This document shows positions 35,505-46,011 of a DNA stretch of 64,000 nt, piece by piece. Origin of the DNA: Haliclystus octoradiatus (taxonomy: Eukaryota > Cnidaria > Staurozoa > Stauromedusae > Haliclystidae); NCBI GenBank assembly GCA_916610825.1, contig OU744446.1:34445333-34509332 (forward strand), in the 5' to 3' direction. Numbering within the stretch: the first letter of the stretch is position 1; every line of letters starts with the position of its first letter. The position numbers and the translations under genes are program-made. The notes beneath the pieces are model-generated. The model saw only the letters and a list, made by a program, of their open reading frames with translations, did not search any database and had not been told where the DNA came from.

Positions 35505-38500
35505 ATGGAGAATATCAAAAATAAAAAATTCAAGACACACTTTTTCCTTCTACTGGTTCTCGGATTCAATTTACTCCAAATCGTGTTGTTGTCCCAAGTA
35601 ATGTATGTAGAGCATTTGGTAAAAGGAAATGCAGCCTACAAAATAACGAAGCAAATCAAACATATCACAAGCACAAAATGCTGCATCCTCTGTATCAACA
35701 ACAAGCAATTGTGTGAATTCAAACGAGAAAGGGAGCTTTTATGGACAAGCAAGATCATTTGTGAGTTTTTGACAAGCGATAATGATCAACTGAGTGCTGA
35801 CGAAGTGTCAGAATTCAGAAGTGGAAACGGACCTGTCACAGTAAGTAGACATTATTTCGTAATTTTTTGAACCTGTCACAGTAAGTAGACATTATTTCGT
35901 AATTTTTTGATTACAGTAATATACATGCATCCCATTAAAACCATGATATGTAAATCGAGACTCCTTTGTGTTCTTACGAATGAGGACTGTATTTATAATA
36001 TATGAGTGTATTTAAACTCAAAAGATCAAGCATTGGATGAACCACACAAATGAACACAACCAATTTTACTCTACTTTCTTTCTATTGAGGAGTTAGCTCA
36101 ACACTGCACAAACTACCGCATAATTTGGCGTAGCTTGGCATAACTGACTAGCTAATACAAACTCAAACTATTTATACTACATTATTACGTCACAACGAAA
36201 GGTTAATTATTACAACATTACGCGTGCTTACATAAAAGGAAGTTAACTTCTTACTAAACGAGGCTATCTGAAATGTTATAAATAGTTACTTATAATAGTG
36301 CAGTTTTCGCCCTAACACTCCTATCTTCACAGCTGTACCTGTAGCATAATTATAATAACTTATAAAGTTGACTGAAGAATATCTAATATTTGTATTCTAC
36401 TCTGTAGACTAATGCTGAAATTGAAACAACTTTCTCAGTTTCGTAAAACGTTTTTGGAGACATTGTTGATTTTCTTTGATAATTATGTAAATCATCCATA
36501 ATCATGAAATCTATGTGTTATACAATATAGATTCAGATGTTGATGCTTCTTCAGTTCTTCCTTCATCTGTTCTCTTGACGTTTTTTATCATTAATCTCCT
36601 CTGTTATGACGTACCAGTGCATGATGCAGAAATGTTAATTAGAAAAGAGAATAGGTGAAAATTTCATCCAATCAGAAAACTGCATTAGAAATTAATGATT
36701 GATTGGTCTCAAAAAATTAGTTGAGTTTGTTACAAATTCTTTCGGAAGAAGCGAATCAACTGGAAAGTGTAGATATATTGTGACCTATACATTCAGAACA
36801 AACTTTACGCCTATATAGCTACGCCTTTATGACTTTCTCCTCATATTTCGTTCGTAATGGTGCTGGTGTCAGTTGTTTGTAACTTTATTTATCAAGCTAT
36901 GTGATCAATTTTATGATTTCTATATACTTCAATATAATGCCTTTTATTACATCTATCATATTTGTTAATATATAGAGATTGGAAGAAATCAACTTTATCG
37001 AGACAGGTTAGTACCGTGAAAAGTGAGGTGGGTCTATCTACAATTAAATTTCAAAAAAAGAGTAATTAAGATTGGTTAAAAAGAGTTCATTTTCGTTTGA
37101 AAGCTACGATCTATTTTGATGATGGCATTTCTCAGTGACGCAAAATCCGGTATACCATAGATTGTTATATACTAAAATTGATTATTCGTGATCTCTAATC
37201 TGTGTTCCTCAATTACAACTCTTGTGTGTGTCATTTTGTCATGTTTTTTCAAATTTACATTTCAATAATAACTTACCTTTGTAATAATCATTTTGGTGTA
37301 ATAATACTTCCCCTACGACACCGTTGAAAGAAATGTTTAGGATGACAATTCAAAAGAGCATCAGAAAAAGACACACATTAGATGCATTTATGTAATATTA
37401 TAATAAGATGTAACTTTTGGGACATCCTTGCAGTATCCTGATAAAATTCCATCGACCAATACATGCCGGCAACGTTACCATATACATACTACACTGTATT
37501 TAGCAACATTTAATAATTCAAATTATATATATATGCCTCATCAGCGTACATCACATAAAATTCTGCTCAGTTGACATCACTTCGAAATTAATATAATATG
37601 ATCCTTTATATTTTTCTAAATTATTGACAAATTGATAATGGAGTTTCATATCTTAAATTTCCATAGCTCCATTTGCTTCTTCCTCATCCTGTTTGTCATC
37701 CGGGACAGCTAGCAGCATCCATATCATCGGAAACAGTAAGGCACATTTTTGAATTTTATTTTTCGTGATATTTTACTCATTATATAGCATATTTGTATCC
37801 TATAGCACATATATCACAACAAATTAAAGTGGTTTGGAGCAGTGACATCAATTTGAAATTGATATAATATTATCCTTTATAAATTTTCAAATAATGTACC
37901 AGGTTATTGGGAACTTGGTAGGTATACAGATGGTGGGATAAAATAAGGTCCATTTATGTCAGCTGTTGTCCTATAGCAATATTTTAGGGTTTCTCTTGTT
38001 CATCTGGTCATTTTAGCCAAGCTCTGTTAAAATGCAGACTTGTGTTGCGTATAACGTGCCTTGAATGTTTCTGTAGCATATCCGTAATTAGCCTCATTTT
38101 AGCTTTGCCTCACATTCATGTAAGTTCAATGTTTAATATTATAATTCCTGTTTTAGTTAGTTTCCTGACAGTCCTCTTGAGTAAGAAAAACATTTAACAC
38201 GAACTACACAGTCTCGTCATTTTGTCTATTATTACCGAATTAGTATATTACCACAACCCCACAATTGGTCCGTCGAACCGTCAACCCAATGTAACTCTTT
38301 CCCTCTTCGTTGACTGTGTTGTTACTGTAGCCTTGTAGATAATACCTTTTAATCGGCATCTATTTCCAAGTGGGAAAGTAACTTTATCCCTTCAATTGCA
38401 AAGTTGAAAAGCAGAAAACATCCGCTGGAAGCATCTTCCTGAACACGAGGAAAATCTTTTTTACCAACCGCACACAACAAAAACAAGAAGCAGTAACAAA

Positions 38501-41500
38501 AGAAAAAGAAATAGAAAAATGATATAGTTGATCAATTGCAGGGATAAAGTTCTCTGTATTATTTGTACATTTATTTATATCGATATTACTAGTAATTAAT
38601 ACTAAATTCAAACTCTGAACATAGTTAGCTTATAAACTCGCAAATGTTTATTTTTTCACTTAGCATTCAAATTTGCTGTGGAAGTTTGTTTTGTAGACGT
38701 TCAGAACTTCAGAAACCAATAATTCGAATGGAGAAGTTTTCTATTGTTAACTTCCCCTTTAGATGCAAACAGGGCCGTCTCCAGAAATTTACTTTAAGAG
38801 GGATGTCGAGCAATAAATTTGCGAACTTCATCGGAGGCCGATCCTGACATGTAACTGTAAATTGGATGCAAGTCCAAGGTGCGGTAACTGGTGTTGAATC
38901 GGTGTTGAAGCGTGGCGAGAAAACATTTTAGGGCCATGTTTTCAAGAGGTACCATTGGGTCTAAAATTTCTCTCGTCTGTCCTGATCAAACACCCAAAGC
39001 TGATGATAATTGTCTCTATGCAGTATTCATCATTTCTGTTGACATGAATAAATGGACAAGCATTCAAAGAACTCTCTTATTTCTACTCTTAGAAAGCGAA
39101 CATCACAATATCCCTTGCCATTTTTTCCCTCTTTTGCCGACAGAAGACATTGTATGGATAATTTGCCGAATGACCAAGTCACCAGGGGGGTCTCATGCCC
39201 CCAATACCCCGGTACTAGGGACGGTCCTGGATGCAAAGTTTCTCAAATATAATGTTTTGCTCTACATTCTTTTGTATCGATATAGCGAGAATAGCAATTA
39301 TTAAGCAAAAAAAACAAGGGATGGATCCGGAATGGATATTTCAGAGTAAGCACCCAAGCGGCTATTGATATTTCACTGTTTATAAAAAATTTATTTCAGG
39401 GGGTTATGGTGGTTGTCAAAGTGATTGTTCAAGTGGAATTGTTAAGTTTGATCCAAATCATCCTCCTCTTGAGATCATTGAGATTGTCTGTAGTGCGGAA
39501 TATTGGATGGAGTGCGAAAATCCTGAGGTAGGGTTTATTTTAAAATAATGTTTATCAATGATAGAATTGAGATTGGGTTGTGTGATATCACGACATAAGC
39601 ATTAGAAGGCAGATGATGACACGATCATAGCTGAGACAGAAGTGATTTATATTGACGTTAAATTTACTATATGTACAGAATATATAAACGAGGTTTATAT
39701 GAAAATGAGGCATCACAACTTCTTATGCCACAACTTCCCTCCTTCTAGGTTGAGAAACATGTAGATTAAATATTATTACAAACTAATTATTATTTACAGA
39801 AAAATATTATGAAAAACATGCCGCTCCGGAATCCTGAATCATGTTAACATCAATACCATTAACTATGATTATCTCAGGGGTCAGTGCTACGTCCCCTATT
39901 TTCAGATTGACATCGTCAAACAAATGGCAAATAAATGCTAAATCATTATCATCATCAGGAGTATTCTTATTGAGAGTATCAATGTTTTCTACATGTAAAT
40001 CTATGCAATTAATATCTGTCGGCTTACATGAGTTGGCCTTTTTAAAACAACATTCAATGAAATCTCCTAGCTTACGACATCTTGCGCATCGTTTATTGTA
40101 GGCTGGACACTTTCTAGGTGGATAATTCATATCACAAAATTTACATTGTTTACGTGTAGATTCAGTAGTAGCCATAGTCAATACAGGCAAACTTGTACCA
40201 GATTTATCATCGCTACATTGCTTCTGCTGAATAAATATGTCTGTTTGTTCGCAGCATCTTGCTCTCTCTCGTAGATCTTCGAAGGATGCCTCAGGAAACT
40301 GTCGCATATGATCCAATAAATCCCGAGAAATTCTATGATCTTCAAAGCAATTTATAAAAGCTAAGCGCTTCAACTCAGAGGATGGATCTGCCATAGCGTT
40401 TAATTGCCAAAAGTCGCAACGATCAGCGAGATGGAAATTAGACGTTAACGTTAAATGGACTAAATGGCTTGACCAAACCAGAAAGTGTAATATAAGCGTT
40501 CTCGCCACATAGCTCCAGGAATAAATCTGTCTTTGATAATTCTTGATGTTTATTAGCGTCACCATCAACAATCTTCTGTCTACGACATCTAGCATTGAAA
40601 GCTCCAAACCAAGCAATAGATTTCTCTACATCATCAACCTGTAGGATTCTTTTGTGATCCATTACGCAGCGCCAATTGTGATATCACGACATAAGCATTA
40701 GAAGGTAGATGATGACACGTTCATAGCTGAGACAGAAATGATTTATATTGACGTTAAATTTACTATATGTACAGAATATATAAACGAGGTTTATATGAAA
40801 ATGAGGCATCACATTATGCCACAAGTTGATACGTTGTCAATGAAAAGTTATTTACCTGATTATTTGAGCCGTTCACGTTAGCTAATTGACAGTGAAAAGT
40901 TGAGTTAAGTAATGGGTTCATATGAGTGAAAGGCTATATGAAGTTATTATGGTATATAAAAATATTTTGAAATAAATTTATTTTTAAAATATCTCAAGAG
41001 CCATGTATTTGATTGCCAATGTTCTTCCATTAATGCGGTCAACAATGTTGATGAATATGGCCTTACTTGTCCCGCTAAAACTTGTAATTTTATGAATCAT
41101 TTCTAATGTAATGCTTTGGTTCTCATTCCTCGTTTCTCATTTTTTTCGTTATTCCGTATTTGACGTCCTATTTTATTATATACTTCGTTTTTGATTATTC
41201 GTCTCACTTGAATGGTTTCACACTTTTTTTCCTGTTTTTCAATTTTATTTCCCCATTTTTATTACAGTATATAGTAATTGATGTCTGTTAATAATATATA
41301 CATATGTATGGAAAACATACTGATTACTATAACAAGAAACAAGAAAATACATGTTTTTATCTATATAAACATGTTTCACATTTGGTTCCACAGCAAACAG
41401 CCACTTCTATCCTGGTTATCCTTCCTGATTGCACGCTCTCAGCAGGTGTCGGTGGGTACTGGTATCTCGGAGACCTTACCTGTCATAAGTGGTGATCCTC

Positions 41501-44500
41501 AGGGCTCTGTTCTCGGTCCTTTATTGTACATTTTAGTTATTAACGATATTATTGATTGCCTTCATCGTGATTGTCATATTAAGCTGCTGATGGCGCGAAA
41601 TTTTACTCTGCGCGTGAATCTGAATCTAATGAATCATTGGCTACCACTCTTGACAGTTTCTGTTCCTGGCCAAAAGATTGGCTACTCCAAATTGCGTTTG
41701 AAAAATGACATTCAGCTTCATTTGGAAATACCAATATTCCTCGTCTACTTTTCTCATTGTCAGACCATCAATTAGACGATGTCAAGCAGATTAGAGATCT
41801 TGGAATTATTGTAACATCAGACATGAAAACCTCTGTACAGTGTGCAAGTTTAGTTTCAAAAGCCTTTTCAAGATCCTATTTGATATTTACGTGCTTTGTA
41901 TTATCCAATATCAAGATATTAATGTTGTAATACCTTGCCTATGCTAGACCGATTTTAGAATCGGATACTCCTGTATGTCACCCTATCTTGTCAAAAACAT
42001 TAAAAAAATCGAAAGAGTTCAACGTAAATATACTCGATATATTTGAAAAATTGGAAAAGTACCATATATAGACTACCTATATATGGTATATAGAAACTCT
42101 TGAATTAAGAAGGATCAAATTTGATCTATATTTAGTTTACAAAGTATTAAATAACCTTGTAGATATAAATGAATTATTTACCTTCGATGTTAACAAATAT
42201 AAAACATGCCTGGATATTGTTATGCGGGTACTTATAGCTATTAAACTAGGAGAGCAAAATAATACGACCAAGCTCGTTCAGATATCAGAATAGAATCAAA
42301 GTTATAATATAAAATGACAGGGGTTACAAACAGAGGAGAGGGGAAGCCGATATTACATAACATACTCCCGCTTATAAAAAAAATCACCGCCCCGGTGATT
42401 AACATCTAAATATTTAAATTTAATAATAGCATAAAGTAAAAATAGATAATTATAATAAAATATTGTGAATAATTAAAAAAAATATATTGTGATTGTTCAA
42501 TAAAGTGTAAAATATTTAACCAGAATATAACTAGTAGGTAGCTATGAAATGTTTAATTTTAAATTAGATCTTTTAATTATTTGAATCTTTAATATCTTTA
42601 TGGTACTTATTAATTAATAACAGGACAGCTTCGCTTCTTAATGATTTGCTAGGCTCCCAAGTAGCGTCTGTCACGGGATAGTCTTTCCATTTTACCAAAT
42701 AACTCATATCACGTCCACGTTTGCGGCAGTCTAGTATGGCTTCAATTGGGTAATATCCATCCGGTAGTTGTTCTTCAGGATCATCCGATTTAAAGTCACT
42801 GCGACGATCAATCCAAGGTTCCAGATTACTTACACTGACTTACTTATACTGGAGCATACGTATATACGGTTGATTGTCGTACAACACGATAAAAATTATT
42901 ACCAAGTGATTCTACTATTTTATACGGTCCATCAAAAGCAGGAAGTAATTTGGAAGAGACATTGTCACTACGTTGATGTAAACGTTTTCTAACTAAATCT
43001 CCGATGTTAAATATAACATGACGAACGCGTTTATCAACTTGTTTTTTCATAGATTTAGCTGTTAGTTGATTATGATGACGTACAACTGCATGCGCTTTTA
43101 CTGCAAGTTCTGCAAAATGTGTAGTAGTAAATGGTCCATTTGGATGGACGGTGTCTAATTGACTATGCGTCCAAACATCTAATGGCGTATTAGCTTCACG
43201 CCCAAATAATGCATAAAATGGTGATACTTTAGTATGTGCATTAGGCGTTGTATTATAAGCATAAGCAATGTGTGGTAAAAATTCATTCCACGAAGTATAC
43301 TCTGGATTAACATAATGTTTGAGCATATTGATGACGTCAGCATTTCGACGCTCCGTCCGCCCATTACAACGCGGATGGTACGGAGCAGTAAATCTTTGAG
43401 TAAACTTTAGTCTAGTAGCAATAGCATTCATTAATTCATTTCGAAATGCACTACCACGATCAGTTAAAATTTCTTTAGGCATACCATAATGTAAGAATAC
43501 ATGATTAACTAAAAATTTTGCTACAGATGCAGCATCGGTAGACTTAGTAGCTTTTAATATAGTGAATCGACTAAAATGTTCAATAAAAACTAAGATATGT
43601 CGATGTCCTTTAGCGCTTGGTGGCGATAGTGGACCAATATGATCTAGACTAATCCGATCAAAAGGTTGATCTGCAGGTAGCGGATTAAGAGTGCCAGATT
43701 CTGCAACACGAGGTTTTTATTAAATTGACACGTCGGACAAGAGCCAACATAGTCTTTAACGTCATAATAAGCTTTAGGCCAATAATATTTATCAACTAGA
43801 CGTGCCCAGGTTCGTTTTTGTCCTAGATGACCAGATGTAGGTATATCATGCAATTCTGTTAAAATAGCTGCACGTAAAGTGATAGGTACGTATAATTGTA
43901 CTCTAGAAGCGCCATTAGAAATACGATATACTAAACCTCCAATTAAATGAAATATCTTAGAACGAAGTATATCTTGTTTGGAAGGCTTAGGAATATTAGT
44001 TAAATTATTATTATTAGATATAGCTAAATTGTAATTAGTAATTCTGTCTAAGCTTTCCGTTATGGAAAAAATAATCGGATCATCCGATTGCTCTTTGATT
44101 AAATTAATATCAACATTGTTCGGATTGGATATAGAAGTAATGCCAACATGAATAGTTGATGGATCAATAATATCAGTTGATATTGAATCAGTAGTAAATA
44201 ACACTTTGTTTATAACATCATTTTCGTAAATCCTTGATAAAGCATCGGCGTCATAATTCTCCTTACCGGGTCGATGTACAATCTTCATAAAACCAATATA
44301 TTCTTGTAAAAGTAAACTCCAACGTACAAGTCGTGATGTAGTATGTTTAGTGGTGAATAGCCAGACCAATGCAGAATTATCTGTGATGACTGTGAAACTT
44401 CTACCACCTAGATAAGACCGAAAACGTTCAACAGATTTAATAACTGCTAATAGTTCTTGTTCTGAAACAGTATAATTTTCTTCATGTTTAGAGGGTCGTG

Positions 44501-46011
44501 GGTTCGATCCCCTCATTGGGCTCCAATTGTTATGCGGGTACTTATAGCTATTAAACTAGGAGAGCAGAATAATACGACCAAGCTCGTTCAGATATCAGAA
44601 TAGAATCAAAGTTATAATATAAAATGACAGGGGTTACAAACAGAGGAGAGGGGAAGCCGATATTACAATATGCAAATATGCATTGGCATAACAATATAGC
44701 CTAAAACTGAAAAGCATGCAGGTCCATCCTAATGCTAACAGAAGCATCAAGAACTTTTTCTGTTCACGAGTCATTTCGTGGTGGAACGACCTACCCAACG
44801 AAATTGTAATTGCACCAACGTTTGCAACCTTCAAATCAAGACTAGATGCAATTGATTTATCAAAGCGTTGTGAATGTTAATTTTCTTTTGCCTTTAAATT
44901 CAATACAAATTGCAGTCTCACAGGGATTAAATTTTATGCCTCTTTTATGTTTAATGTCTTTTTCACCAGTGGCTTTGCACCATGCAAAAAATATGCAAGA
45001 TTAAACTCTGACAGCGTAAAATTTTATCAAAGCAGATTATTTGTTGATAATCAACTTCTTTTAAAACAGTAGATTCATTCTTTGATTGGGCTAATTACTG
45101 GCAGCTCCGTAAATTATATCTTTTCTGGGAACTTTATGGTACTTGGATTCTTTTAGCCACCTATGCGAAATTCTCTTTAGTCAAGCTGCAATGCTGCCAA
45201 AACGCAATATTGCATGTTTCTCTTGTTCAAGATATTACTACAAATGAAGTTTAATAACCTGTAAGACATATGTTGGACGCTTGGTCTATTCCGATTCATT
45301 TTGGAAATTGTATCTGTTGAAATACAATTTTATTAGGCTGCATATATAAGTGAATCGTATATTTCTTGTATAATTTATGTGTCACTTCTAATATTTCTTC
45401 CGTCTAATATAACAAAAGAAAGACTGCAAAAGTTCAGATTCTAGGTTAGTCTAATTTTCCTAAAAACGATAATTATTTTACGTTGGTAAATATATTTTCT
45501 CAAACAGTTCGTATGTTAATAATAAATTTGTATCAAGTAAACCATTATTTGTTTCAAGAATATCAATATTTCTTGAAGCAAGTAATATATGTTTGCTCAA
45601 AGCAAGCAATATGATTGCTTGAAGTAAGCAATACTATTTTTTTATAAGCAATCCTATTCTCAAACAGCCAATATTATTGCTTAAAAGAATCAATATTATC
45701 ACATCACTAGACTAGTTTATTGTTCAAAATAGGCAATAATTTCATTGCTAAAAGGTAATCTACCCGATTCACATTATATATATTGTCATTGAAACTTCAA
45801 GTGTTTCGTGAAAAAAAATCCACCTGAAATTAATCCATGAATGTAATATTATTAATTTCAGAACCATGAAAAATGCCCTTGTGGCCCAAAATCTGAGCCA
45901 GTATTTAAAGTAGACACTAGTGGTGCATTACAAATGTCTTGCCGAAAAAAAGGATATCTGGCACTCTGCATGTGTATGTCATCGGAATCAGACGCTGCAC
46001 TTTCTAACTAA
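35505..46011 (+). CDS. Cys-rich secreted or type II membrane protein, multi-exon
   Basis: Exons supported are 35505-35840, 39400-39527 and 45862-46011 (ends in TAA). Exon 1 follows TTTCTATATTTAG, and its ATG gives a basic start (MENIKNKKFKTH) and a hydrophobic stretch FFLLLVLGFNLLQIVLLSQV, a signal peptide or anchor. After it comes a PAN/apple-like stretch (TSTKCCILCINNKQLCEF … IICEFLTSDNDQLSADEVSEF). Exon 2 gives GYGGCQSDCSSGIVKF … IVCSAEYWMEC. Exon 3 gives EKCPCGPKSEPVFKV … MSCRKKGYLALCMCMSS, with about ten Cys over exons 2-3. Exon 2 must be entered in phase 1 but exon 1 ends in phase 0, so at least one more exon lies between. An exon-like block at 37667-37735 (CCATAG … AACA-GTAAGG) is phase-neutral and does not by itself resolve this. 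The 40-bp repeat at the exon 1 donor is notable. No family is confidently recognised, and the PAN assignment is tentative. Confidence 0.6.
35831..35910 (+). repeat. Perfect 40-bp tandem duplication over a 5' splice site
   Basis: ACCTGTCACAGTAAGTAGAC plus the next 20 bp occurs twice head-to-tail (35831-35870, 35871-35910). Both copies carry an identical GTAAGT donor. Using the second donor would add 40 nt including an in-frame TGA. Confidence 0.95.
37560..37905. repeat. Diverged local duplication in intron
   Basis: GACATCACTTCGAAATTAAT…ATCCTTTATATTTTT near 37573-37618 is repeated as GACATCAATTTGAAATTGAT…ATCCTTTATAAATTTT near 37842-37890. No coding content is assigned. Confidence 0.6.
37667..37735 (+). 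other. Possible 69-bp internal exon of the Cys-rich gene
   Basis: Preceded by AAATTTCCATAG and followed by GTAAGG. In the frame that joins exon 2 correctly it reads PFASSSSCLSSGTASSIHII, a Ser-rich linker with one Cys. Being a multiple of three it keeps phase 1, so an upstream exon ending in phase 1 would still be needed. Confidence 0.35.
38770..39229. mobile_element. hAT-type MITE, CAGGGCCGTC ends, 8-bp target duplication
   Basis: The left end CAGGGCCGTCTCCAG and right end (reverse-complemented) CAGGACCGTCCC lie between two perfect GATGCAAA repeats (38762-38769, 39230-39237). Eight-bp duplications and CAGGG ends are typical of hAT elements. The 460-bp interior has no transposase; the open frame starting at 38912 is part of it and is not a gene. 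Confidence 0.85.
39581..40823 (-). mobile_element. Internally deleted Ty3/Gypsy retrotransposon (gag and start of protease)
   Basis: LTRs of about 150 bp lie at 40677-40823 (5', minus strand) and 39581-39732 (3'). They begin TGTGGCATAA and end ATATCACA, and the flanks share GTTG (39577-39580, 40825-40828). TGGCGCTGCGTAATGG after the 5' LTR holds the primer site and the gag ATG (40662). Gag is frameshifted between frames 40662-40438 and about 40460-39807. It ends in two Cys knuckles (CKFCDMNYPPRKC, CARCRKLGDFIECC) and the protease start (NMIQDSGAACFS). Reverse transcriptase, RNase H and integrase are deleted. The polypurine tract AGAAGGAGGGAAGT precedes the 3' LTR. It lies antisense in the last intron of the Cys-rich gene. 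Confidence 0.85.
42218..44667 (-). mobile_element. Ty3/Gypsy chromovirus-type element, gag-to-RT deleted
   Basis: LTRs of 140 bp lie at 44528-44667 (5') and 42218-42357 (3'), TGTTATGCGG…GATATTACA on the plus strand. The 4-bp target duplication ATAT interrupts the LINE frame. On the minus strand the 5' LTR is followed two bases later by TGGAGCCCAATGAGGGGATC, a primer site that stays tRNA-like for about 35 nt. The sequence then jumps directly into RNase H, so gag, protease and reverse transcriptase are deleted. RNase H, integrase and a C-terminal chromodomain remain, with two frameshifts. It is nested in the LINE within the last intron of the Cys-rich gene. Confidence 0.9.
42573..44516 (-). pseudogene. 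Gypsy RNase H-integrase-chromodomain remnant
   Basis: The frame from 44516 starts inside the primer site (MRGSNPRPSKHEEN) and enters RNase H (YTVSEQELLAVIKSVERFRS … VITDNSALVWL … KIVHRPGKENYDADALSR). It continues to the integrase zinc region (HDIPTSGHLGQKRT … CPTCQFNKN). One base is lost near 43715. Integrase core blocks follow in the next frame: LDHIGPLSPPSAKG, ILTDRGSAFRNE and PRCNGRTERRN (the D,D,E set) to a stop at 42844. After another shift a chromodomain is readable: GYYPIEAILDCRKRGRDMSY, LVKWKDYPVTDATWEPSKS, ending at 42573. The chromodomain places it with chromovirus-like Gypsy elements. It is not functional as it stands. Confidence 0.85.

Larger units (their letters stand above)
41390..44880 (+). 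mobile_element. LINE (CR1/jockey-like) relic, 5'-truncated, split by a Gypsy element
   Basis: The reverse transcriptase palm appears at 41400-41600 (QQVSVGTGISETLPVISGDP, then QGSVLGPLLYILVINDI). The catalytic YxDD region is deleted or shifted just after. The frame then changes and continues with FEKCHSASFGN, DVKQIRDLGIIVTSDMK and YARPILES to about 42217. After the inserted Gypsy element (42218-44667) the C-terminus resumes: SRVISWWNDLPNEIVIAPTF, ATFKSRLDAIDLSKRCEC and a TAA at 44878-44880. The LINE is in the same orientation as the host gene and lies in its last intron. Frameshifts and stops show it is inactive. Confidence 0.8.

Noticed and set aside
38912..39304. 130-codon open frame on the plus strand
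   Set aside because: It starts within and runs out of a hAT-type MITE (38770-39229) and has no protein-like features.
44491..44525. tRNA-like sequence with T-arm and CCA
   Set aside because: Only the 3' half is present, and it abuts an LTR as a primer-binding site; no D-arm, anticodon arm or 5' acceptor strand is found.
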